Positions 47,494 through 58,484 of a stretch of 64,000 nucleotides of DNA are shown here, in pieces. This DNA is from Gaeumannomyces sp. JS-464 (lineage: Eukaryota > Ascomycota > Sordariomycetes > Magnaporthales > Magnaporthaceae), in contig NGZR01000007.1 of NCBI GenBank assembly GCA_002197995.1, forward strand, positions 2,314,399-2,378,398. The letters are read 5' to 3'. The notes under the pieces were generated by a model, which was given only the letters and a program-made list of their open reading frames with translations, had not been told where the DNA came from and searched no databases. Within the stretch, counting starts at the first letter, position 1. Each line of letters opens with the position of its first letter. A program made the translations under genes and the position numbers.

Positions 47494-49102
47494 ATGCCCG
47501 GCGAAATCCGAGCCGACCTCGCCATCCGGCCAGCGGTCTCAAATCCAGGCCCCCGACCAGTCAAGGCCATCCTCTCGGCGGCGACCGCGGCCCCGCCCAC
47601 GGCGACGACAGCCGCTACCGCCAGGAGCCTTTCCATCGCCATCAACAGCGGCGTATACACCCACCAGAACCACCCGCCAAATACTCACTACCAGCAGCCC
47701 CAGCAGCCCTACGACGTCGAGGTCGAGCAGCAGCTGCGCCGCCACAAGCACAAGCTGTCGTCGTACTCGGACGGCAGCCCGCTCAGCCAGTCGCGCAACA
47801 ACTCGCTGACCTTCCGCCCGCCAAGCGCCAGATGGCGACCCCGGACCAGACCATCGCCGTCATCAACGCGAGCGGCCGCCAGACGGCCTCGCTAATCCGC
47901 TACTGCACCGCCGTCGGCTTCAAGGTCCGCGCCCAGCTGCGCAACACCGAAGGCGTCATCGCCACCGAGGTCTGCACCAACCCAAACGTCGAGGTCCTCG
48001 TCGGCGAGCTCTACACCCGCCAGCCGTCAGCATCCAAGTCTGACGTCTCAGCCGAGGGCCCCCTGTCGGGCATCGGCGTGAACCGCGGCCTCATCTCGGA
48101 CCTGTTCCGCGGCTGCCAGCTCGCCTTCATAAACACCACCTTTTACGGCGACGAGGTGGCCATCGGCAAGGCCATCGCCGACGAGGCCAAGCGCGCGGGG
48201 ATCCAGCACTACGTCTACTCGTCCATGCCCGACCACGCCGCCTACGACCCGTCGTGGCCCAGCCTGCCGCTGTACAGCTCCAAGCACAAGGTCGAGGAGT
48301 ACGTGCGCTCCATCGGGCTCGAGGCCACCTTTGTGTACGCCGGCATCTACAACAACAACTTCACCTCGCTGCCCTACCTTCTGCATGGAAGCTCCAGCCC
48401 GACGACGGATCCTTCGTGTGGCAGGCGCCCTTCCACCCGGACGTGAAGCTGCCCTGGGTCGACTGCGAGCACGACTTTGGCACCGCCATCCTGTCCATCT
48501 TCAAGGAGGGCCCCAAGCGCTGGGGCGGCGGCCGCCGCGTGCCCATCGCCTTCGAGATGCTGACCCCGCGCGAGGCCTGCCGCCGCTTCGCCAAGGGCGT
48601 GGGCAGGCCCGTCCGGTACGTGCGCGGCCCGATCGAGGTCAAGGTCAAGATCCCCGAGGGCTACCGGGTGCAGCTCGACATGGTCGAGAAGCTGTACTCG
48701 CTCGGCGCCGACGACGACCCGGCCCGGCAGCCCCCCTACTTTGGCGACCGCGAGATGGAGGCGTCGTGCCCGGGAGTCGCGCTCGAGCTGTGGGGCGGGC
48801 CGCGCCTGCTCGAGGAGTACGCGCGCGAGGAGTTCATAATCGAGGAGCAGGCCAACGGGCTCAGGTGGATGCTGGACGACCACAGGAATAGCGGCGCGCA
48901 CCACGGCCACCACCACCCGGGGGCCCACCACGGCAACGGCAACGGCCACGGCCACGACAGGGAGGAGGACGGCGGGAGGGAGGTGACGCAGGCTCCGGAG
49001 GAAGAGGACGACGATCGAGACGAGGACGGCGACGATGACGATGACGATGATGGGCTCGTCATGACGGGGCCGAAGCGACTCGAGGAGAAGTGGCTGGCGT
49101 GA
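47494..49102 (+). CDS. nmrA: NmrA-type nitrogen metabolite repression regulator
   Basis: NAD(P)-binding Rossmann-fold regulator of the NmrA family (NMR in Neurospora). Core motifs: TIAVINASGRQTASLIRYC, AFINTTFYGDEVAIGKAIAD, HYVYSSMPDHAAYDP, ATFVYAGIYNNNFTSLPYP, LPWVDCEHDFGTAIL and EEYAREEFIIEEQANGLRWML. In characterised fungi it binds the GATA factor AreA/NIT2 and represses nitrogen catabolism genes when preferred nitrogen is present. An N-terminal extension before MATPDQT contains QQPYDVEVEQQLRRHKHKL. The start at 47494 is the first ATG of that frame and is uncertain. One base is missing near 47816-47822 and one near 48376-48378; the corrected length is 536 residues. After the conserved end there is an unusual tail rich in His and Gly, then in Asp and Glu. 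Confidence 0.93.
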
Positions 49103-49229
49103 AGCCTCTGCGGTTGCCGCCACACTGCAAACTCTCGACTCGGCATGTCCGCCCCTTTCCCTTTGCCGCGTCGATTTCTCGGCCACCAGGGTCAACACTG
49201 AACCCTCATTCCTCCATCTCCTCCTTTTC

Positions 49230-49265
<36 letters not shown>

Positions 49266-50064
49266 GCATGGACAACGAAACGAGCCACGTCACATCTCAT
49301 GCCGAAACGTCGGGCGCATCTTCAAGCGATTTTCTTTTTTGTTTGTTTTTCCCTGCATATTATCATCTGTTCAACCACTCCCTTCCCCTGTCCGCCACGA
49401 GGGATGACTGTTTTGGGAAGCAAAAAAAAAAAAAGACCAGGGAATAGGCAGGGAGTTCCGATTATCTTACACACCATTTTGGTTCATTTACCAGTACGCG
49501 ATGATCAAGTCGATGGTAGCTAAAAAAGGGGGTCAATGAAAAAAAGGTCAGACATCTATCCGCGGGCGATTGGAGGAGTCCTAATCGCCTTGCTGCGCTG
49601 TTTTTGGTTGGGATTTCGAGGGCGTCGTCTTTTCCTACTTCTCGCAGGACTTCCTTTTCGTCCAGAAGCAGAGCCAGCCACACGATTAGCGAGGAGAAGC
49701 TGCGTGTTGTTCGTTGTTTTGAGAACCGACCGGTCAGAGGGGAGGGAGGATACCAAAAGCAGTTGAGGGAAGGAAAAAAGTACGCATGGCGTAAGCATTT
49801 GAAGGGAACAAATTTAAGAAATTGTTCATAAGACCTCAGCCGTGCCGTGAGTGCTTGTGTGATTTCTTCTCTGGTCGGTGTGAAGATGCGGGTGCTCGCG
49901 GGGGATTTATAGCGCTGACTGGCATGGCAGCCTTTGCCTCCGACGATCGGACACGAGGGCATCTCCGCGGCCGCTGCTGCACGTCGGATGGCAGGACAGA
50001 ATTTTCTCCCTCTCCCTCTTCCTCCCTTTTCACCATTACCTCTTGATCCATTGGTTCGCATGAA
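49103..50064. other. Intergenic region downstream of nmrA
   Basis: Convergent flank between nmrA (+) and the small minus-strand gene at 50065-50446. It has a (CT)15 run at 49233-49262 and an A run near 49423. A 199-codon minus-strand frame (49462-50061) has no domain and I do not call it. Confidence 0.45.
49233..49262. repeat. (CT)15 microsatellite
   Basis: Perfect dinucleotide run about 130 bp after the nmrA stop codon, probably in the 3' UTR. Confidence 0.9.
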
Positions 50065-50446
50065 CTAGAAAAACCTTGCAGTCGCATTGTATTTCCATTC
50101 CAGTGGCTCTCTACGAGGTAGTGGAACTGCCGCCCGTAGCTGTAGCTCTTTTCTCATATGCTCATCGGGCATCTTGAACACCACGGGTATCTCGTCCTCA
50201 ATCCCTCGGAGAACACCTACCCATGTACTTGCCGGCAGGCTGTGTCCCTTTCCCCCTCGGCAGTTCTAGTGCGCCCTTGACCTCTCCCATGCAGAACAAA
50301 CCCCGGAAAACGAAGTATTCGGGTAGAATCAGAGTCATGGGAGGTCGTGATCGGACATCGTCCAGCCGCTGCTTGCTCCCCTCGCCGCAAGCAGCATAGC
50401 GGTGTTGCATGCTACCACGCCGCCCCGTCCATTCCTCTCGCTGCAT
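50065..50446 (-). CDS. Small unrecognised protein, revealed by correcting one base
   Basis: In the raw frame MQREEWTGRRGSMQHR... stops at 50198. If one base is removed from the C5 run at 50252-50256 (a G run on the coding strand), the frame continues through ASTWVGVLRGIEDEIPVVFK and MPDEHMRKELQLRAAVPLP to EWKYNATARFF and stops at 50065. The result is about 126 residues with an ordinary globular composition: a hydrophobic start (PPMTLILPEYFVFRGLFCM), then mixed and charged segments. No family recognised. An upstream exon is possible, since an AG acceptor-like site precedes the first Met. It lies 218 bp from the FCF1 stop on the same strand. Support is composition plus consistency with the error pattern, so it is tentative. 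Confidence 0.45.
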
Positions 50447-50664
50447 GATATCCCGGATGTCACTCCCCAGCTAATTGTCGGGCTGACAGTGTTTGGCCCA
50501 GCTCCCCTCTGCGAGGATGCAAACGGTGCAAGTCCTCGGAGATGTCAATTCTGGCCATCACACAGCGCAGAGGAGCCTATCGAACGGCCCATCAAGCGGC
50601 CCATCAGGCGGCCACTCATTTGATTCGCATGTATATCGACGAGCCCACTCCCTCTGCAGGAGCT

Positions 50665-51432
50665 CTAGTTCGGTGCGCTGGCCAGGCCTTCAATCAGGTA
50701 CTTCTTCTTGGCCACCGTGACGAGTGGCACACCGGGAACTTTGCGTACCCTCCTCTTCAGGTCTCTGTTTAGAGTTGTAATGGTTTGTTAGCAGAAAGAA
50801 CTAAGGCCGTTTTTGGGAAGACGGTAAAGACGTCAGGCTACCGACCTATCGTTTGTCGCCACCAAGTATATCCTGTTCTTGACGACCCTGTCGACAAGGC
50901 AGTCGTCGGCGTACACCTTGTGGTCGCACTTCAGGCGCTGCCACCTCTCGTCCCTCGCGATGCGCAGCGCGATCCTGTACTTGGGGCCGAGCTTCTCGAG
51001 CTCAGCCATGACGCAGTCGGTTATGATGGGCCGCGCCGACGCGTACAGGCAGTCCATCAGGCCCTCGAGCAGCTCGATCTTGGCGCCGACCGTGTGCGTG
51101 ATGAAGGACGTGTCGACCAGGACGTTGTACGGCGGCACCAGCGCCGTGTTGTGCGCAAAGAAGAGCGCCGACGACACCTGCGGCACGCTGCGCACCACCT
51201 CGCCGCTGCCGGGCGCTGCTGTCGATGAGGGGGCGGCCGCGGCGCCGTCTTTGGACTTGCCGGAGCCGCCGGTCGGGGCCTTGGGCTTGAGGCGCTCGTC
51301 GCGCTTGCCGATCAAGCGCTTGACCTGTTGGATGGGCGAGGAGGTCAGTGGACGCTGGGGAAGTCAGGGGAGCGCTGGGAGGGCGACCGAACTCACGGTC
51401 GCAAACTTCCTGGTCCGTTTTGCGACGCCCAT
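50665..51432 (-). CDS. FCF1: rRNA-processing PIN-domain nuclease FCF1/UTP24
   Basis: Three exons totalling 615 nt, 204 residues, with no frame error. Exon 1 (51397-51432) encodes only MGVAKRTRKFAT; introns are 51325-51396 and 50765-50845. The PIN domain shows NTALVPPYNVLVDTSFITHT (first catalytic Asp), IITDCVMAELEKLG, RIARDERWQRLKCD and YADDCLVDRVVKNRIYLVAT followed by NDRDLKRRVRKVPGVPLVTV. FCF1/Utp24 is the nucleolar endonuclease of the small-subunit processome that cleaves pre-rRNA at the early A-sites. A charged Lys/Pro/Gly/Ser insert after residue 25 is longer than I recall for yeast. The second intron uses an unusual GTCGGT donor, yet the joined protein matches the family exactly, so the splice is well supported. 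The start is fixed by the conserved MGVAKRTRKF. Confidence 0.95.
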
Positions 51433-52125
51433 CCTGGCGGCGGTGATTAAGGAAGCTGTAGGCTGAAGCGAGCAGATTTGATGAGGCCTCCCGAAGAGAT
51501 GCTCGGACTGCGGAACTGATCTTCAGAAACCGTGACGCCGTCGGTAGAGGGGCTAAACTGGGCGGCCCATGCTTCCGAGGTGTCCAATATAAGGCACCTG
51601 GCTGGCTGGAGGCGGGCACCTCAGAAAAAAAAAAAAGCATATCGAGGCGCGTCGGAGTTGTTATCGGGTATGGGTCCACCCAGCGGGGCGACCTCAAAGC
51701 AGCTCCCCCAACAGCCAACCTGGCGGCCCCACTGCCAACGACTGAACAGCGCCCGGCCTCGAACAGAAATAAACCTCGGGACGTACAAGAGTTATCATAG
51801 TCCTGAATGCCAGGCGTGCGACATATCGGGTCTTAGCCCCCACGGAAGCAGCGGGAAAAGGCGAACCCGGGGCAACATATAGCACTAGAGCCACTCCTGC
51901 CTCTTTGTCAGAGATACCTAAGTGACACGCAGGCAACATCTATGTGCCAATGAGAGGCGGATGTGTCCTACGGGCTGCTCCCACAGCCCAGGCGGGGCAC
52001 TGGGCGCGGGGTCTGGCTGGCTGTAATGTGTGATGTTTCTCACAACGGCTTGCCAGGCCCGCCAGGGCTGCCGCCGACTTTATCACCAACAATGGTCACG
52101 CCCAGATACGTGGTACTCACGCGAG
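51433..52125. promoter_or_regulatory. Divergent promoter region, FCF1 / HET gene
   Basis: About 690 bp between an essential ribosome-biogenesis gene (-) and a HET-domain gene (+). No other gene supported. A TATAA-like motif near 51587-51593 could serve either side. Confidence 0.45.
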
Positions 52126-54524
52126 ATGGGCGGCGACCAGTACGAAGATGCATCCGGGGGCGGGAGCGAAGAGCGAAGCTCGTCTAGCAGCCCTCGTGAT
52201 AGCGATCCCTGCCGCAATCTTCGGTTTGACAATATCTGGCAGCTCAAGCACCAAGAGGGCGCTTCTACAATTATCGGTCGCCACCACGACACCCCCCAGG
52301 TTCCCGAGGCTGAAGGCGCTTGGAGAGTTCTGCACAGTCTGTAAATCCATCCAGCAGGACCTCTGGGACTCGTTTAACAGCTGTCTAGAGACCGATGTAT
52401 TCGCTTTCAAGTTCTCTCACCCCGAACTTCCAGCCGAGCTCACTTATTCTGTTGCGTACGCCTTGGGGCCTGCAACTCAAACTTCTACTGCCCCCCAACA
52501 GGACTCGGCGACTAGCGGGAGGTCATGTTTGCATCTTGAACTCTACATCGACTTGGATGTGGAGGCCACATCACACAACAAGTCTCATTACCGCCTCAGA
52601 TATCAGATTGAGCCCGTGAACGGTAAAGCCCCCAATCGCCGACTTTCATTCTTATCTTCTCCCCCTCCCTTCAGCTCCCATGCTTACGCTTCCTGCCTTC
52701 AAGATGAGCTTGCGTCATCGCTTGGCGTCGAGCCTTTCCTCGGCGCGAAGAACATCAACCTTATCAAGTCCACAATAGAAAGTTGCGAAAGGAACCACAA
52801 AGGGTGCCGGCCACGGGCATCCGAGGCCTTCGTTCCTACTCGACTGATTGATCTGGGCCCCCGCGGCTCCAAGTCCAACCCGAGACTGGTCGTCACCGCG
52901 CAGGGCCCCAAGACCAGAAGCAGAGCGAGATACGCAACCTTGAGCTACTGCTGGGGCCCGCCTTCTGAGGCGGCTTCACAGCTAAAAACAACAAGAGAGA
53001 CATTGACCCAGCACCTCAAGAGCATTCCCTTGACCACAATGCTGAGGGTGGTACAGGACGCCGTGACACTCTGCCGCGCGCTCGACATCCGCTATTTGTG
53101 GGTTGACGCCCTGTGCATAATCCAGGGCGACAGCGCAGACTGGGCTCGGGAGAGCGAGCTGATGGGCAAGGTGTACAAACACTCCCACCTTACGGTCTGC
53201 GCCGCCGCCTCCAATTCGTGCCACGAGCCTTTCCTCCAGCGGGTACACGCCGAATCGGCGGTTTTGGCCTTTCGATCCGAGACTTGTCCCCAGTTCCATT
53301 GCGAACCCATGCTCCTCCAAGAGTACCACGCAATCGGCGGCGGCAAGAGTTGGCGTGACCTGCGAGAGCTGGGCAGTTGCAATTGGCAGGAGCGCGGATG
53401 GGTGTATCAGGAACAGCTGCTCTCTTCGCGGTGCCTTGTGTTGAGGAACAAGCCCTTCGTCAGCTGCCGCGAGGCTAGGACGTATGAAACGGGGAACGTC
53501 GACTGCAACTCGGAAAAGATGACAATCGCGGGAATCATCGATATGGCGAAGGAGACGCACAGCCGCCAGGGCGAGGCGGTCTGGCGGGCGGCACGACTTT
53601 GGGATGAGCTCGTGCTGTCGTCCACCATGACCGACCTCACGAACCCGACCGACCGCTTGCCCTCCTTGGCAGGTTTGGCTCAGCAGTTCGGAGAGGCAAT
53701 GGCGTTTTCGCCGTCCGACTATCTGGCGGGGCTGTGGATGCCTTTCTTGCCCACGTCTTTGCTCTGGCTGCGTGACGGCTGTGACCCGCGTACAGGAGAA
53801 GGTTGGTCTCTCGTTGGGCTTCTTGAGGCCCTGCGTCCCCCGAATCCCTCTGTGGCCGCGTCGTGGAGCCCGCTTTCGCTGGATCGAGCTCAGGGCATGG
53901 ACCATATCCCTGAGATCTCTGTCGGGGGTCACGTGAGGGCGGAGTATGAGTCTCTTGAGGGAGTCGCGACGCGCAACGGCCCCAACTGGTATGTCACGTC
54001 CACGTCGGCCTGCCTCAGAGTCACGGCAAGAACGGTCCAGATGCCGTCAGAGCTCAAGGTCCTTCCCGAGCATTGGTCGCCGCGGAGGACCACCAAGGAT
54101 GGCCGATATGTGGCCTACTGCTACCTCGATTTCAAGGACAGACCCCTCTGCACTGGGAGAAAACATCTTGCTTCTCCTTCTCTGCAGCTCCTGCTCTGGG
54201 GGCGGCGCGGACTTGTACGATTGGGGCGATGGAACCAAGCCTGCCGGCGAAGGCGACGTCACTTGTACCGAGGATATCCGCCAAGTCAAGAGGAAGTACC
54301 TCCAGTACCACCCCTTTGATCTGGATGATGAGCTCCCTCCAGTGGAGGAATGTCTGCTGTGCCAGTCTTCTGGACTGAACAGACGTGCCTGGGGCTTGGT
54401 CCTCCACCCAGCGGGGGAACAGGACGCCTTTTTCCGCGTTGGGATCTTTATGTCTCGTGCATGCGAAGCGGGAGGGACGGCGTTGTTTTCCGGAAGCCAG
54501 GTTCGGACCCTGAAGATCATCTAG
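52126..54524 (+). CDS. HET-domain (heterokaryon incompatibility) protein
   Basis: About 798 residues. HET core: RARYATLSYCWGPPSEAASQ, AVTLCRALDIRYLWVDALCI, WARESELMGKVYKHSHLTVC and GWVYQEQLLSSRCLVL, the usual order of HET blocks. HET proteins trigger cell death on non-self fusion in some fungi, but most paralogues are untested. I take 52126 as the start because the frame MGGDQYEDASGGGSEERS looks like a natural N-terminus and joins the main frame if one C is removed from the C6 run 52292-52297; the alternative start is 52148 in the main frame. A second break (one extra base near 54140-54147) shifts to the natural C-terminus ENILLLLLCSSCSGGGADLY through FRVGIFMSRACE. An 81-nt GT..AG segment at 52623-52703 could be an intron without changing the frame. 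Confidence 0.88.
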
Positions 54525-55064
54525 TCGTTGCGATAATAGAGCACCTAACTTCATCGTCAATGGGTGTATTCGGTGCTGTATATCTACCCTCGGCAAGCGC
54601 GCAAGCTCTCCTAACAACCAGCCTTGCACATCATCGCAGAGATGAACGTGCCGCACGGGATGCTGTCTGCCTTCACAGGCAGCACAGAAAGGTCTTCCAC
54701 GCTTGTGGATTCCCGTGGCTTTTCGCCGTCTGCAGCAAAACCTTGCCACGCATGACCCCTTTTTAAGAGCAGAAATAGCCAGAGACCTTAGCTAAGCCAT
54801 AGGCCAGACCTTGCCCGAAAAAAATAGTTGATACCTAAGCAGGATACATCCCGAAGATGCTACGATCCGTGGGGCGGTCTGGGTGGATAGTAATTGCGAT
54901 GGGCAGCTGCAGTTGCACCAGGATCACGGGACAACGGCCAACCTTTTCCGGATCGAGCTTAGTCCCAGGGGGTTGGAGGCCGGAGACTCTTTCATACGTC
55001 AAGACAGCAGCTGACTTGTAGTGCAAGGAAGCCGGCCGTGGCAGATACTGCGAATAGCCCCGCA
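54525..55064. other. Convergent intergenic region, HET gene / CSL4
   Basis: 540 bp between two 3' ends. No supported gene. Presumably 3' UTRs. Confidence 0.5.
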
Positions 55065-55819
55065 TCATGGCTTTGCTACTTTGCGCGGCTCGCTCAACCC
55101 CGTCTCGGGGTCTTTGTACTCCTTCCAGCTGACTGGATACATTGGGTTCCCAGCCTCGCTGGTGGCCATTATAACACCTAGTTCGTTGCTTGCGGTGGAC
55201 AGATAGTAGTTTGCCTGGTCGCCGAGCGAAATCTGCGAGTTGGAGCAAGGGAACAGCAACGTCAGTCATTTGCGCTTGGATATGGAACAAAGAGCAAAGA
55301 CACACATGCATCACTCACCACCTGCGCGCGCACAATATCGCCCGGCCGAAAGCTCTCGTGTATCCTGACGCGGTCCTTCTCCGTTGCCCGCACGTCCCGC
55401 ACCCGGATGACGCCCTGCCACTCGGCGTCGAGCACCGCGTCCCCGATGGCCAGGATGGAGACGATGGCCTGCGCGAACGAGATGCGCGTCACGCGGCACA
55501 GCACCAGGTTCCCGACGTCGGGGAGCACCTTGCTGCGCTGCTGCTGCTGTTGCGGCTGCTGCTCCCGCGACACGGATATGACGGGCAGGCTGGAGGGCGG
55601 CGGGGCGGCGGCGGCGACGATGCGGTTCGGGCGCTTGGCGGGCCCGGCGGGCTTGGGCGGCTGGGACACGTGGACGGAGCCCAGGAGCGAGGCGTACAGG
55701 TTGGACTCGTGGACGTGCGTGCCCGGCCCGGCGCGGTACTTGGTCGCGGGCCCGAGGAGCTGGCCGGGAAGCGCGAGGGCGGGCGCCGCCGCTACCGTGG
55801 GCGCCGACGACGTCGCCAT
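55065..55819 (-). CDS. CSL4: Exosome complex subunit CSL4 (EXOSC1)
   Basis: Two exons with an 86-nt intron at 55233-55318; coding length 669 nt, 222 residues, with no frame error. The N-terminal domain contains LALPGQLLGPATKYRAGPGT and an Ala/Pro-rich linker. The S1-like domain reads VGNLVLCRVTRISFAQAIV and GVIRVRDVRATEKDRVRIHE. The C-terminal zinc-ribbon-like domain reads SFRPGDIVRAQVISLGDQ, NYYLSTASNELGVIMATS and YPVSWKEYKDPETG. CSL4 is one of three cap subunits that guide RNA into the nuclear and cytoplasmic exosome. The splice falls exactly at RAQV/ISLGDQ, matching the family. The frame ends at RKVAKP. Cysteines of the zinc ribbon are absent from what I see in the C-terminus, as in fungal homologues where the ribbon is degenerate. 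Confidence 0.94.
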
Positions 55820-56216
55820 AGGTGTGCGTGTCGCCTAGTGGCTCTGTTGGCTCCTGCTGTAGAGCTGATGTCGGGTATGCCTTGGGGCGGCGGCGGGAAG
55901 GCAGTTGGGATGGGATGCTGGTCGCGGGCTTGGTTTGTCGCCAAAGGTTTGGCGGCGATGAAGTCGCCAAAAATCCTGACGAGAACGTACATTTCCCCCA
56001 CGCCCCACACCAATCTGCGTCTCCACTTTCCAGGAACGGAATACCTCCTATTGGCGGGGTGACCTCAGGGTACCTAGGTAAAGAATGAGAGCGAGGAGAT
56101 GCGCTGACAGGACTCAAAAGAAAGTGCAGTTCAGAATCCGTGCGAGTATTTCACTGGCTCTCTCAAGCCAAGTACCGGGGCTTCCTATATAGGATATATC
56201 CAAACAGAACAGAGAC
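55820..56216. other. CSL4 promoter and 3' flank of the oxygenase gene
   Basis: 397 bp between the CSL4 start and the oxygenase stop, both on the minus strand. No supported gene. Confidence 0.5.
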
Positions 56217-57458
56217 TCATGTAGCCTTGTCGTCATCGCCTTCATACAGTGTCAAGTAGCTCGCCTTGAGGCGCATCTGCAGGTGATCCTCGGCCGTGAG
56301 TACCTTGCGCTGATCGTACGGGTTCCCCTCGCGCGCCTCCTTCCCCTCGGCAGCAAACGCCCAGACGCGCTCGCTCGGCACAGGCTCGAGCGCGACCGAG
56401 CCGGCCGGGTGGCAGAAGAAGGCCATCGAGTAGCGCGGCTGCGCGTCGTCCTCGCCCCTGGCGGCAGCGGCGGCGCGCGCGTCCTCGCCGCTGGGGAAGA
56501 CAACGCGGTGCACGGTGCTGCGCAGGAGGCCCCCGGTCCAGTAGCTGAGAAGGTCACCAATGTTGACCAAGATGGGCGGGGCCGGGTCCGACTCGGTGCC
56601 GGGAGGGGAGACGGGGACGGGGGCCCAGCTGTTCTCCCTGGTCATGATCTCGAGGCCGGCCTGACCCTTGAGGCGGAACAGCAGCGTCAGGCTGCCGTAG
56701 TCAGAGTGGGCCCCGGCGCGGACATCGTCGATCCGCGCGTCAGGGGTCGCGGCCAGGGGCGGGTAGCGGAGCCAGCGGAGGGTGGTGCCCGAGGGACCTC
56801 GCGAAGGCAGGTGGGCGGCGCGAAAGAAATCGGGAGGGTCCGTGACCAGACCGACGCCGAGCAGGGAATTGAGTTTTAGAGCAAGATTGTGGCAAAGACG
56901 GAAGAAGATGTCAATATCGGCGGCCTGTGAGGAGATGGACGGGGGAGCGGCTGCTGCGGAACGCCGTCGACGAACTCGCCAAAATTGAAGGCTCTGTGTT
57001 TGTCAGTGGTCCCGAACGGGGCATGCTGACCAGGTCGGCGGATGGGCGCATCAGACTGCGTACTCTTTGAAGTCTCCAACCCTCTGGTGTGCCGGGTCAA
57101 GAGTCTCGACGTGCATGCCAGACCAGCCCCGGTTGTTCTTCTGGATCGCGCATTGCTGCTTCTCCTCGGTGGGCGACGCAAACAGCGTCTTGGACTTGAG
57201 TTCAGTTCAATGCGGGGCAGGTCGCCCCTCGACTGATTAGCCTGCGCCGCCAATATTCTGTCGAGTTAACTTGGGTTCTGCAATGCATATTACCATGTTG
57301 AATGCATTCTCTATCGCCTCCACGGGGATGTCATGTCCCTGGTTTTTGATATACACGAATCCATGCTCGGCGGCGGCGTCAACCAGTTCCCGAGCGACCC
57401 GAGCCTGGTCCTCGGCCGCGATGTCGATGACGGGGATCTGTGCAGCTGCGGCAGACAT
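56217..57458 (-). CDS. 2-oxoglutarate/Fe(II)-dependent oxygenase, isopenicillin N synthase-like
   Basis: Three exons, introns 57195-57293 and 56994-57063, about 357 residues. The N-terminal DIOX_N domain starts QIPVIDIAAEDQARVAREL and EHGFVYIKNQGHDIP, then LFASPTEEKQQCAI and NNRGWSGMHVETLDP. The jelly-roll core has the iron facial triad: His and Asp in AHSDYGSLTLLF and the distal His in STVHRVVFP, with the co-substrate Arg in RYSMAFFCHP. Such enzymes hydroxylate or oxidise small molecules; the substrate cannot be deduced. One C is missing in the run at 56941-56945 (coding-strand C run), where the natural reading is PLPPSISSQAADIDIFFRL. Both splices were chosen to restore conserved text (DFKEAFNFGEFVDG). 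No secondary-metabolite cluster is evident around it. Confidence 0.9.
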
Positions 57459-58484
57459 GTTGCTTTGGTGTTACTCTTCTGGGGGAGTGCAATGAATGGG
57501 AGTGAACGATGTGAGGCTCGGCTTAGGTGGCTCCAGCTGTTGGGGTGGAGGATCCATCAGCGATCTAGGTATCGACTGCATGGCTCTTATCGCTGCGCAG
57601 TGCCTGGGCACTGGGAGTCACGGGAACCAGCGCCCATCGGACAGCTCCGCCCCGTCGGCCCCGAGTCCATGCGATTAAGTCGCAATCCTGCTTGATAGCT
57701 CGGTAGTAGATCTCGCACCACGCGATTTCTGGGTTGGCGTCTGCGTTCAGAACAAGTTACGCTGGAACCAAGCTGGACGTCGGTCTGGGGCCAGCAAAGA
57801 GATACTGGTTGCGTGGCTGCGGCTGCAATGCGACCTACACTTCCCGCTGGGAATCGCAGCCTGATTTCTCCTTTTTCTCTTCTGCAATGAATCAATAAAA
57901 ACCAGGGAACTTGGCGTGCACCTTGATCCCATCCTGTCGTCGGTGGCCCCTGCCCCAGACAGAGGAGTGGAGAGGGCTGGCTGTTCTCGTGCCATTGGCC
58001 GTCTGGCTGCTGAATTCTGCTGACGTAACGCACCACGCAGCACCCCTTCCCTGGCCGACAGCTGCGCTGCAGCGAGTTTGAGCTCCGGCCCAAACAAGGG
58101 CGCGATGCTCGCTCGCTCGCTGCGCCGTGGGCCACGATCCCTCTTTCCACACCAACCGTCAGCCAGCTGGGGCCCGGAATTTTCCTTGTTGTCTGCACCT
58201 CGTTTTATCTTTTAGCTTTTTTGCCTTTGCGCCTCCCTTCCTGTACGAGTACCGCCCGCCGCCTCGAAATGACTGGCGCAGGTCGCATTTTGAGTTGAGA
58301 CTGGCACCGGGCAACAGCAGGACCCTGCCACTGGCGCCGCGTTGCTTTCCGTCCCAATTTTGCTCCCAACGCCGCCCTGCGCTTGCCCATTCCATCAAAC
58401 CACCGTTAGTCAATCCGCTACTTTGGCCTGGGTGCTTACGGCACCTGCAGTGCCTGCATTTAATTCCCCGACCTCGCTCCCACA
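57459..58484. promoter_or_regulatory. Divergent promoter region, oxygenase / IES1
   Basis: 1.0 kb between two divergent starts. No supported gene; T/C-rich near 58200-58480, suited to the IES1 leader. Confidence 0.5.

Noticed and set aside
49462..50061. 199-codon minus-strand frame between nmrA and the small gene
   Set aside because: No domain and crosses AT-rich flank; the supported small gene next to it ends at 50065.
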